NCBI GenBank assembly: GCA_011800805.1
Contig: MPNW01000131.1
Coordinates: 26,737-90,736 of the forward strand
DNA: 64,000 bases
From: Hirudo medicinalis
Lineage: Eukaryota > Annelida > Clitellata > Hirudinida > Hirudinidae
Direction: 5' to 3'
The notes below the pieces were generated by a model. The model was not told where the DNA came from and did not search any database. It saw only the letters and a program-made list of their open reading frames with translations. The position numbers and the translations under genes are program-made. Below are positions 44,281-54,432 of this stretch, in pieces (positions within the stretch are counted from its first letter, which is position 1; every line of letters begins with the position of its first letter).

Positions 44281-46437
44281 ATGGGTAGAGGGGTATACAT
44301 GCCTTCCACAAAGGCGTTCATAGACGATACCACAATCGTCTTAAACAGGAAGCAAATAGTCCAAAGAGTCCTCGACACAGCTCAAAGAGCTACTCCTTTG
44401 GCGCCGCATGGTTCTCAAACCTGCGAAATCTCGAAGTCTCTCCCTAACCAGAGGGAAAGTTCGCAGTGACGTGTACTTCACAGTCGGAGGACAGCGCATC
44501 CCTACTGTCTCAGAAGAACCGGTAAAGAGCCTTGGAAGAGTTTTTGACGAGTTGCTCCGTGACAAAAATCAAGAGGCTGCCACAGTTAACAAAATGTCGT
44601 ATGGATTGAATACAATTGCCAGAACGCCTCTTCATGGCAGATTCAAAGTCTGCTTTTGCAATTCGTTCTCTTAACAAGGCTGCTCTGGCCACTCACCATA
44701 TACGAAATGGTATTGCCGTCGGTAGAGGAAATGGAGAGGAAAATCAATCAATGCACAAGGAAGTCGTTGAGGTTGCCACCATCAATATCGTCGCTCGCTC
44801 TCTACAGTAGGAGCCAGATTGAGGCTGCCGCTCAGGTCCATTGTTGAGGAATCCAAAATCAGCAAAATCAGAACACAATGGTCGCTCAACAACTCCAAAG
44901 ACAACAGAGTCCGCGAAGTTATGCCGCGGCTTCGTTCTGGACGGAAATTCAGAGCGCAAGAGGAGATCGAGAAGTCACAGGCAATTTTGTCTTTTGAGGA
45001 CTTAAGAGGGCCCATTCTGGTTGATCGTCATGGATTTGGATGGAACCACTTTGAGAGATGGTCCACGGCAGATGCAACAGCCAAAGCAGCCATGATAATT
45101 CAGGAGAGAAGGAGATAGATGGAAACGGAAAGAATCGCTCTGGCAGTGCAACAAAGCCAGCAAAGCCAATGGACAATATGGGATGAGGTCCTCCAAAGAT
45201 CCGTCACATGGAAAGACATTTGGTGAATGTCTCTCCTCCGTTTGGCATTCATGATCAGATCGGTTTATGATATAATCCCTTCTCGAATCAATTTGCAGAA
45301 GTGGGGGATAGTCCAAGACGCCAGCTGCAGACTGTGCGGATGTTCCCAGTCACATCCTGCACGCACGCCCTTGCCCATGGGCGCTACACATGGCGGCACA
45401 TTCAAGTCTTTCAGATCGTGCTCGAGGCGGCAAAGACGGTATGCTCCCAGGCAAATGCCCGTGAAACTGCGTCAGCTAGAAGAATATACTTCTTAAGAGA
45501 AGGCTCGTCACAACACCGCAAGGAAAAGAACGAGAAACAAAGAAGGGGCTTGCTTTCCAAAGCCAAAGATTGGGAAGTCTCAGCAGACCTGCAAGGAGAA
45601 AGGCATTGCCACAAGGTGCTGCAAGAGAGTGGCAAGCGGCCAGACTTAGTGTTGGCGTCAACAGCGACGGACTCCTTTATCCTGGTTGAATTTATCCCAT
45701 GGGAAGATAGGATGGATCTTAGCAATGCTTTGAAGAGCGACCGGTACTTGGATCTCACAATGGATCTCGAGGCAATAGGGTATGGTGTCCATCTTTTCAC
45801 CATCGAAGTCGGTGACTTGTAGGCAGGTATACGTACGCCTTTCTAACAGACAGACAAAACATTTCGTCAAAGAACTGTCTGAGGCCGCAGAGTCAGCGTC
45901 TCATTGGATTTGGACGACGAAGGACCGGAAGTAAGACTTCAAAGCCAAGGTGAAGAATGGAGAGTCTGTCATATGGAGGGTCCTGGCTCATTCCACCAGA
46001 AGGAATCACATCAGAATCTTACATCAGAAGGGAGTCAAAGAAGAGACACCTGGACAACTGTAACGCCAACGGCATATAGGAGGAGCTGCAGTAGAGTTTC
46101 TAGCAATTTTTCTTTTGCGGCGGAGCTCTCGTGGATTTACTTAAATTTCATGGCGATTTCTGACGTAACATTTTTTGTCTTAGTTTGTATCGAGCGGACA
46201 GTCCGTTGATTGATGAGGGTATGTTGCGAGATTATGTTGATATGAAGGAAGAACAAGCTGACAGGGACATCCGTCTGATTACCGGATGCGGCCCAGCCCC
46301 TGAGAGCGTAAGGATTCAGGGCCGAAACGTTCATCGAAGGGGCCAATCCTCTGAAGATCCCCGTCAGAAGGCTCCATCAAGAGTTTCAAAAATATATATA
46401 TATATGTATATCTATATCTTTGTCTAATAAAGCAACT
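44281..46437 (+). mobile_element. 5'-truncated R2-like non-LTR retrotransposon with restriction-like endonuclease
   Basis: It starts just before the RT active-site box (AFIDDTTIV). Then follow KPAKSRSLSLTRGKV, VGGQRIPTVSEEPVKSLG and WPLTIYEMVLPSVEEMERKI. A C-terminal part has a zinc-like C-X2-C... H/C cluster (CRLCG, SCTHALAHGRYTWRH) and a PD-(D/E)xK-type endonuclease core (RPDLVLAST... ILVEFIPWEDRM) at 45301-45822. Zinc cluster plus restriction-like endonuclease after RT defines the R2/CRE-type group. At least four frame changes are present. The 3' UTR runs into a TATA microsatellite at 46387 and an AATAAA at 46425. Insertion in rDNA is clearly not the case here. Confidence 0.78.
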
Positions 46438-46594
46438 GAATATATCAATTTTTGTCCTAGTGAAATGTTGCGTCTGTTTAATAATCTATACATTTAACAC
46501 ATAATCTACAATAATAACACACATTTGACAAGTTATAACATATTTTTAGAGCTTGAGTTTAATCTATATTTATCTTGAAATAAATCAGTTTAAG

Positions 46595-48211
46595 TCATTT
46601 CAAAATAGGAAGACTGTCATCAGGAGTAACTCTTGAGTAACTTCCGAAGTTATTTGGAATTAAATCAGAAGTACTTGCACCAGTTGATAGACTTTGATCT
46701 TCAGAGACATCTTGATAATTAATCATTTATATTACCTCTTAAAAACAAATTATTTAAATATTAAATAATGAAAAAAAATCTACTTTGTGGTTTGGGAGTG
46801 AAGACAAAACTTTGAGTCTTGATGTCAAAGAATGCACTATACGATTCCTTTGTAGTGTGAATAAAAGATGAAAATATATTTAACGTTTGGTTATTGTTCA
46901 CATTTAATTGGTCCAAATCTCAATCGTGATTCGAGGAATGTCACATCCAACAAATCTTTTAGGTATACATTTTCCGAATGAAGAATTCACAACTTTAATA
47001 TTTTTTAAGGAAAACAAAACAAATAATACTACCAACATTTTCAGGGTCATTGCAGCACTGACATATGGCTTTACAACACATGGAAGCGCTGACGATGGCT
47101 GCCACGACTTCAATGAAGAACATCACAACCAATAAGATTGGAATAACGAAGATGTTATCTGGCACGTGCCTCTGTTATGATTGAACTTGAACTTGAATTC
47201 AACTTATGATTGAAAATAAAGATAAATTAATTCAATTTTTAATTATGTTCATAAAATATTCTAAGAAATAAGTAGCATTTAACTATTACATATCCGAAAC
47301 GAGAGGAGGACATCCAAATTAATTCCTGGATCTCAAATATGCCGAGAAAAATTGGAAAAATAGAAGATGATGCAGAAATGATGCTCATGATCATGAAAGA
47401 CAAAATCTGAAAATTATTGTCAACGGTTAATGCTAAATTATTTTCATAATTACTAATAAGCAAACAACCAAATATTTGTTTGGATGAAATGCCTTTGAAC
47501 AGCTGCCGAGAATACCGGTAACAAAATACTGGAAATAAATAGTTGATATATATTAATGTAGTAGTAGTAGTATTTTATTAATGTCCTCAGCATAACGTGA
47601 TGAATAGGACAAAATATATTAATGTTGAATAAATGCTATTTTATATTTAGTCGTCATTACAATAATACATTTTAATAAATTAATTAATCATCTGAATTTC
47701 ATCATTCACAAATGCATTTTTGAAATTGTATTTTTGTGCAATGGCTTTTTAAAATTATTTCATTTTACAAATATTTGTTCATTCAAGTAAAATCTAATAA
47801 AAAATCACCGAATCATTGTACAAGAGTCAAACCTTTAAAAAGCATGAGGACTAATAAGTTGTTATTGTTACATTATGTTAATGTGGTCTTGATTTTTAGA
47901 CATTCCACAAAAATACAAACTTTGAGAAAAATCATTAAAAATAATATAAAAATAAGAATTAAACAAATAAATAGGCTTACTACGACTCCATTCCACAATC
48001 CATACCCCGTTGCACAACTGGTCCAACGACAGCTTTCTCCAATAACTGCCATTTCAGTAATTGTTAACATAATCGCGAAAATTCCCACAGCCATTTGGAT
48101 TAAGGAAAATATAAAAGCAACTTCTTTCCTGTATCTGTGAACATAATTTTTTGTTTCGGGATGATTTACTCTGACAGGAATTGGTCGGGAAGAAACTTCC
48201 AACACACTCAT
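46595..48211 (-). CDS. Four-transmembrane MS4A/CD20-like protein
   Basis: Five exons: 48211-47981, 47528-47469, 47406-47290, 47171-47033, 46710-46595; all phases close, 220 residues. There is a short basic N-terminus, then four hydrophobic segments. TM1 is AFIFSLIQMAVGIFAIML. A loop with CRWTSC and GYGLWNGVVYFVTGIL leads into TM2. TM3 is LSFMIMSIISASSSIFPIFLG. TM4 is FVIPILLVVMFFIEVVAAIVS, ending in the cysteine cluster MCCKAICQCC. The acidic Ser/Thr tail ends PDDSLPILK. Topology, the W-G-G-type start of TM2 and the cysteine-rich end of TM4 match the MS4A (CD20) group; exon boundaries falling between TMs also fit. MS4A proteins sit in the plasma membrane as modulators of receptor or Ca2+ signalling. 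A related tetraspan family cannot be ruled out. Confidence 0.75.
47575..47618. repeat. Short dispersed repeat, diverged copy 3
   Basis: Intronic stretch with TTAAT, GTCC, CATAAC, GATGA and AGGAC in the same order and spacing as the copy at 51666-51707. Confidence 0.35.
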
Positions 48212-49900
48212 TTTGTAGTTAAAAGTTTTGCTGTTAAATCATTCACTAAAAGCAATTATCTGACGACTAAAATTCTTGATTTATTCGCTAAAATCAAAGT
48301 TCTTTACATCTCATTACAGAAGCGAACTCTGGACCTTCAATTCTCTGTTACTTATCTGCCATGCGGACAGTAACTTTGTGCCAAACTACAAACTGTAGTT
48401 TTTATATTTGGATGATTTTTTGAATGGGATTTTTGAAATTTTGGTGATTTACAAATTGTATATAATGTTGCATTTAAGACAATTATGTAAGAGTATTTGA
48501 TTAAACACTCAATTATTTTAACGGTTTGGTCAATTAAATCACATCACTAATAGGACTTTGTTAGTTAGGTGTCTATAAATTCATTTAGGCTGCAACTAAA
48601 TATTAGAATAGCTAATTTAATTAATTGATTTATTTTGTTTTAGTCTTGAGGCAGAAAAATCTTCAAGCGGGATCCAGAAAATACAAAATTAAACGTCAAA
48701 TTTCAAAGTTCAACAGCTTCTTAAATTCATCGATTTGTTACTTACCATCAGTTAAGGTTTGATATTTTTAAACTTCTGACAAGTCAACAAAATTTAGTTA
48801 ATTAACAACTTTGATCAAAAAATGTTGTGAAATTCGTCATTTCAACTGTATCATAGTTTCTCGACACAGGTATGGTATCCAATTTATTTCTATACTTAAC
48901 TAACCAGGAATATCACTTCAGTTGTTTTTAATGGGCTTGCAAAACTATGTTCAACCTTCCCCATACATTAATTGAAATAATTCTCACGATTCGATATTAT
49001 GAAAAATCGTGAGCTTAATTACAATTCAAACTTTCTTTTTAAGTTTTGTTGTTCAAGTTTATGTTTAGCTGCTTTTAGGAGATTGTTTGGGTTACTAGGG
49101 TCAGTCGCTAAATGCCGCTTAGCTTTATTGGAAAAACAGAATTGACGTGGTCTTGTAGCTTTAAGGTTACACACAGTTCTCATTATCCAGACATCTGTGT
49201 GAACATTTCTTAAGATATCGTATAATAACCATGGTTTTACTGGGTTCACATCAATAGTCATAAGCTAATTCTGACTAAAAAAAAAGTACTCTTAGTCTGT
49301 AAATTTTCCGCGCTTGGCTCTAACTCTGACTTAAAGATCTTAAAGATCATGTTGAGGAGATTTTAAAAACTGTGAAATCAATGCTTACTGAAATTTTAAA
49401 TCACATTAAAATTGTACACATTTCATGATAATTTTATGAGCCTCGTTTTAAAAATAAAAATAGAGAACAGGTTTTAGTACTTCATTCGAAAGCAAGAAAT
49501 TATTTATAATGGAGTGGTTTAATTGTTATAATTTAATTGGCCTAGAAACGTATGTTCGTAAATGTAAGTGGCTGTTAACATTAACCAACGAATAATTTTC
49601 CTCTAACCGATAGGTTTTAGATTGAACGCATTCCAAAATACGTTTAGTAGGATAATTTAGCTTAATTTATGAACCCAAATACATTATAAAAACGAAACTT
49701 TTTAAAATTTCATATCATTCTTACATTATATTTTTACATAAATAACTCAACTGTAAACTAAAAGTAAAATTTAAATTGTCACAATATAATTGTCTGAATG
49801 AAGATCAATTTTCATTTTATTAAAACAACATTTTGATATCATAAAAATAAATTCGTTCCAAGATTGTTCCACATTAACAAGTGTGTCTTCTTTTTGGGTT
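48212..49900. other. Spacer between the MS4A-like and CARD genes
   Basis: No gene recognised. An 80-codon minus-strand frame (49261-49019) with a lysine-rich end has no family match and no splice context. The rest is AT-rich and unstructured. Confidence 0.4.
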
Positions 49901-52263
49901 TTAATAATCTGAAATCGTAATGAATTTTCATGAAAAATGGAATTTGGTTTATAACGATGCAATATTTTATGTTATTTATATCAAATTAATTTAGCGTGGT
50001 AAAATTTAATTTACACAGCTTTTCGAATGAAATTTTCTTGGAATTAAAAGTGAAGAATAAAGTGAAACAAATTTCTCACCATTTTGAATGTCATTAACCA
50101 ATCTTGCAACATCTGATTGTCTGGATCTTAAGATCTCAATAAATTTTCTGTAGTCACCGTAACTTCGTCTTTTCAAAATGTCCAAAATCTTTCCTATTTT
50201 GTCTCTTTTAGTAAGACAAAGCTATAAAAAATTTATGCACGCATTTGTAAAGTGTTTATAAAGTTTTTAATGTAAAAAAAAACGTTGAATAGATAATTAC
50301 TTATTTATTCAAATAAAAGAACCGAAGGATCACGGTAAAGGAGAAACAGAGAAATCATAATAAAACACTAACTTAACATTAAATAACGGCAAGTGAGAAA
50401 CAGAGAAACTTAGTGATAGGGGAAAAACAGGAAAACGTCCAAAATTCAAAAAGATAAAATAAAATAGAATAAGTAAGGAACTAAAATAAAACAATAATAA
50501 ATAGTAAAAAATGGTGAGCCTCGGTTGGCAACAGTTGGGAATTTATTGAGGTCAAGTACAAACAAGGTAAGTACAAAGAAATACAAATACAAGTGACACC
50601 CATTCACAAGAAAGGTCCCACCACATCTCCTGAAAACTACAGACCAATATCAATTACATCATCTTGCTGCAGAGCTATGGAAAGAATAATCAACAAATTC
50701 TTAATGAAATACTTGTTGCNCCTGACAAATGCCAGATTCTCTCGCTGATTGGCTGCAGAAGAAGTTTTAACCCTTGTGAATATTGGATTAACAGTCACAA
50801 GTTAACAAGAGCTGATATAGTTCGAGATTTAGGGGTGCTTATTGATTTTTCTCTCCACTTTGACAAACACATTGACAATATTATCAAACGCATCAAAAAA
50901 AAAGCATCAAACGTATCTAAACTGATTCTTTTTCTACAAGAGACCAAAACATTCTCATGAAAGCCCTTTGCACATATGTCAGGCCAATACTGGAATACAA
51001 CTCTCCTGTCTGGAGTCCCCAAAGGAAGTCACTTATAGATAGGATAGAAAAAATTCAGAAGCGATTTACCAAGGCCATCCCCACTCTGTCCCCTCATCCC
51101 TACATACAAAGACTGAAACTACTCAAACTACCTTCCTTAGAAAAACGTCGTTTGCTGGCTGACCTCTCACTCTGCTTCAAAATCAAAATTCACCTTATTC
51201 ACACCACAATTCCTCTCATCAGCTCAAACTGTTACAGAACCCGAGACCACAATCACAAATTGACAACCGGCAAATTTCGTTGCGAGACCTCAAAACACTT
51301 CTTTTGCAACCGCATCGTAAAACCATGGAACTCTTTACCGGCTGATATTGTTAACTCTAACCCTAACCCGCTTCAACTCTGCAATTCGGTAATTAAACTT
51401 CAATCAATATCTTAGATTTAAAGAACTTTAGGATGACTTAATTCTTGGGACAAATTAATTTCTAAGCTTTTTCGTGTGCCTTTTGTCTGTTGCTCGAATG
51501 TTTTTTTGTTTGTTTGTTTACATTTTGCTTGGTCATGTAAGCGGCTGAAAGACCTTTGACCTCGTGTGAATAAAATAGAAAGTTTAATGACCTAGCATCG
51601 GCGTGCAGGTTGGCCGAATGGGTTACGTTCCTGCATACGGCGATAATGGCAACAGTGTGTGTGTTTAATTAACGTCCATTTCATAACTAGATGATTAGGA
51701 CGGCATAATAATAATGGCAACAGTTGGGAAGGATATATACATGCTATGCATATGACGCTATAAAAATGAACTATATTTACATTTACAAGAGAACCTAGAG
51801 AAAAATCTAGAGTTCTTAGATAGAGGTTAGAATGTCGTCTGGTTCATTACCGTTCCAGACGCGAACTACTCTACTCAAGCAGTGGCTGGACATAGGTGCA
51901 GAATGCATTGCAAGGATCACTTCATTGCCAGACTTAAATGTAAGTCTGTCATCAATTCCGAGGCCATGCACTTGGAAACCTTTTTTATATTCTGAGTATC
52001 CAGCATACAGGGAGGTGTATCAGTTCTGCTCACAGTGGGGCCAGAAATTTAACTTAGAAATGAGAAGTAAAGAAGAGGAGAAGCCGTTAAGATATATCCG
52101 TAAAAATAAATTTACAAACCTTGACGTCATCAAATTGTTCTTCCGTCAGAACATCAGCACTTACAAGTTCTTCCAGCAATCCATGTTCGATATCGAGTTT
52201 TTTAATCATTTCACTACGATTTTCGTTGAGTAAACGTCGTACTCTCTCTGGTATAACATTCAT
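49901..52263 (-). CDS. CARD-only protein, copy A
   Basis: Three exons: 52263-52120, 50221-50080 and 49908-49901, 97 residues. The first exon codes helices 1-4 (IPERVRRLLNENRSEMIKKL, LLEELVSADVLTEEQFDDVK). The second codes helices 5-6 (IGKILDILKRRSYGDYRKF, EILRSRQSDVARLVND). The last adds only a split Asp and a Tyr before TAA. The pattern L-L-D-x-L-x-R-x3-x-F-x-x-F-x-x-x-L-R is that of caspase-recruitment domains. No other domain follows. The downstream paralogue (copy B) has the same three-exon plan with the same phases and a 144-base first exon, which is why I choose the second in-frame ATG (52263) rather than 52284. The first intron here is 1.9 kb instead of 143 bases because a LINE and a SINE sit in it. 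CARD-only proteins regulate caspase or inflammasome-type assemblies by CARD pairing (known of the class; inferred here). Confidence 0.8.
50580..51600 (+). mobile_element. Internally deleted CR1/jockey-like LINE in CARD copy A intron 1
   Basis: Plus strand, antisense to the host gene. RT block 1 (VTPIHKKGPTTSPENYRPIS) is followed after an 'n' at 50720 by the RT end: KCQILSL, RADIVRDLGVLIDFSLHFDKHI, LCTYVRPILEYNSPVWSPQ, IEKIQKRFTKAI and a terminal NRIVKPWNSLPADIVNSNP. About 150 residues of RT core are absent at the n. The C-terminal ORF (50957-51415) is intact. A poly(A)-type signal lies near 51569. A 15-base direct repeat (TGGCAACAGTTGGGA) occurs at 50526 and 51715. Confidence 0.8.
51605..51777 (+). 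repeat. tRNA-derived SINE copy, interrupted
   Basis: Head GCAGGTTGGCCGAATGGGTT matches the SINE at 24.98 kb at 18 of 20 bases, and the tail at 51735-51775 (GCTATGCATATGACGCTATA, then AATGAACTATATTTACATTT) matches its tail. In between, the B-box part is missing and replaced by the insert at 51656-51710, flanked by the direct repeat ATAATGGCAACAGT. Confidence 0.5.
51656..51710 (+). repeat. Short dispersed repeat, copy 2, with direct-repeat flanks
   Basis: A 55-base segment containing AACGTCCATTTCATAACTAG and ATGATTAGGACGG is flanked by ATAATGGCAACAGT on both sides (51642-51655; 51711-51724), as a 14-base target duplication would look. Related stretches are at 3056-3100 and 47575-47618. Confidence 0.45.
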
Positions 52264-53204
52264 TGTGCACGAAATCGAAGCCAAACTTTAATTAAGTTTT
52301 AAGTAGTGTTACAGCAGAAAGGAATATGAGGGAGGTTGAATAGTTCCGTTTATGCAAATACCTGAGTTCTTCCTTTAGGGCTTTTTATTACGAAGAATCA
52401 AAGAAAGGTTTTTGAGACCCAAATTACCCGAATCAAATCAAAATGTTCCCAAAAACTAACTCGACAATACGATTGCATATCCTGTTGCAATATCCTATTA
52501 ATAGATTCCTTATTGTTCGAGCTTGTTGCCTGTATTTTAAAATATTAAATGAGCATCATGACACCTAAATATTTGGAGCTTAATTGACAGTTTTTAGCAT
52601 GCTATATTCGGGTTTTTCGGAAATAGAAATTTTGACGTTTTAATGACGTTTTTGATGTCAGAAATAGCATTTGTATGCAGTTACATTTCAAATGGTGTTA
52701 GTGAGTCACCACGGAGTACCCATGGGAAACCATACAAATTGTCTGGCGATTGTAGTGCCCTCATACTGGAATTCACATCCTATACGGACAATTAAGAAAC
52801 TCGAAATGTCTAAATACAAATACAATACATTTTTCAGTAAAATCATCATAATTTTTCAGCAATAAATTTTAACTTACAAAATATGAGAACATGGACTTTT
52901 TCGAGATCTGGCGATGTGTTTTAACGATATTCAAATACTGGCTTACAAATACCAGGAAATAAGGGCCTATAACACAGCGCCAATACCACTATCATTTAAG
53001 CTCATCCTGCGTTTATCCATATAATACTTATTAATATTAATAACATTTGATAATAACAACACTTGAAACTTTTTTTTATACTTTACTTTTTACTAAAATT
53101 TTGAAAAATTTAATGGAAACTTGTAGGAATTGAATTAGTTTTATAAAATTCATCATTTAATCCTGGTTCTTTCGCGTATTTTCATTTTGAAGACATGGAA
53201 AAGT
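52264..53204. other. Spacer between the two CARD genes
   Basis: AT-rich, with no coding exon recognised; promoter of copy A should be here. No motif can be named. Confidence 0.4.
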
Positions 53205-53752
53205 TTAGTTATCTGAAAGCAAAATTAGTTAATTAATAACAAAAATTTGAGATTTTGACTAGTGATTTTTTAAATAAGTGATGATCTGCTCTTAAAAGCG
53301 ATTGTAAGGAGATATTCGTTCCTCACCGTTCACAGTTTCAACGAGCATCAGGGACACTGCACGTTGTGTGGAACGCAATACATCAACAAACTTGTGAAAA
53401 TCTTCGTAACTTCGAGTTTTCAAAATGTCCAAAAGTTTTTCAATTTGTTCAGACTCCGTCCCATGCTACATAAATGTTTTCATAATCCATTAAAAAAATC
53501 TATTCTCAAGGAAATGTTTAAGTTTGTCTTGAAGCTTAGCATTTCATGACCCATTCAGTAAAACACGTTGTATACATAATAACATTTAAGTAGGTAAATA
53601 GAATAAACCTTGATTTTTTCATAATGATCCTCCGACAGAACATGATTTGACATGAGATCATCCAGCAATTCATGTTTGATGTCGAGACTTTTTACCAATT
53701 CACAGCGTTTTCGATCGAGCAACGCTTTCACTGCGTTTGGAAGAACACTCAT
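53205..53752 (-). CDS. CARD-only protein, copy B
   Basis: Three exons: 53752-53609, 53465-53327 and 53212-53205 (TAA), 96 residues. Helices 1-4: LPNAVKALLDRKRCELVKSL, LLDDLMSNHVLSEDHYEKIK. Helices 5-6: IEKLLDILKTRSYEDFHKFV, DVLRSTQRAVSLMLVE. It aligns with copy A along its whole length and ends Asn-Asp-Asn where copy A ends Asn-Asp-Tyr. Introns are 143 and 114 bases. A CARD is the only domain. Head-to-tail placement 0.94 kb apart shows a tandem duplication that is old enough for wide divergence, yet both frames stay open, so both are likely functional. Confidence 0.82.
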
Positions 53753-54432
53753 TCCGCCTCAAATTTCAAATTTTTTAGTCTAAAAAATGTAATGTCAATC
53801 GCAGTACTTTCGTAGCGTAATAATAACGAAAGAGACCAGAAATCTTACGCCGAAAATATTTTTCGTTTTCAAGGTTCCTGGTTGAGAGTCAAGGTGCGCT
53901 TGCATGAAAATGTTCCTGCTTTATTTTTAGTAAAACGCTGAGAAAGTTTTTGCAATTACTACCAACTTATTTGAACAGAATTTATTAATTCATGAACTTA
54001 TATATTGAAACAGTTTAGCTGCAATATAATATAATTCGTTTGTAAAATAAGCGAAACCATAAATTTCCACAAAAGCTTTATTCTATTAATAGTTTCTTCA
54101 CTGTTCAAGCTTTGCATATTATTATTTATTACTATTAGCATATTTTAAAATTTCACAACAAATGAAAAGCTTATTTATGTATTATTAATTGGGGTATTTA
54201 TTTTAAGGTTTTTATGACAAGTAAGCGATTTATAAAAGAACGTCCAAGAGATCCAGAAGAATATAGGAATTAAAAGTTGTAAACATCATGTAGTGGTCTT
54301 TTAGATTTCACTATTTCGAAAAAACTGATTTAATCATTAAGTGAAAAAAGTGTTTTAATTTAGACTTTATTAAAACTCTTTAAAACTTCTTTGCATTTCT
54401 TTACAAGGGTCACAAAACATCGTTTTGATGTT
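53753..54432. other. Spacer between CARD copy B and PAICS
   Basis: No gene seen. The complement of AATAAA at 54366-54371 is a likely PAICS poly(A) signal, 62 bases past the PAICS stop. Confidence 0.5.

Noticed and set aside
49019..49261. 80-codon minus-strand gene
   Set aside because: ATG present but no homologue recognised and no supporting signals; could be chance.
51832..52233. 133-codon plus-strand frame over the first CARD exon
   Set aside because: It overlaps the CARD copy A exon antisense and has no family match; the CARD reading has a paralogue and splice support.
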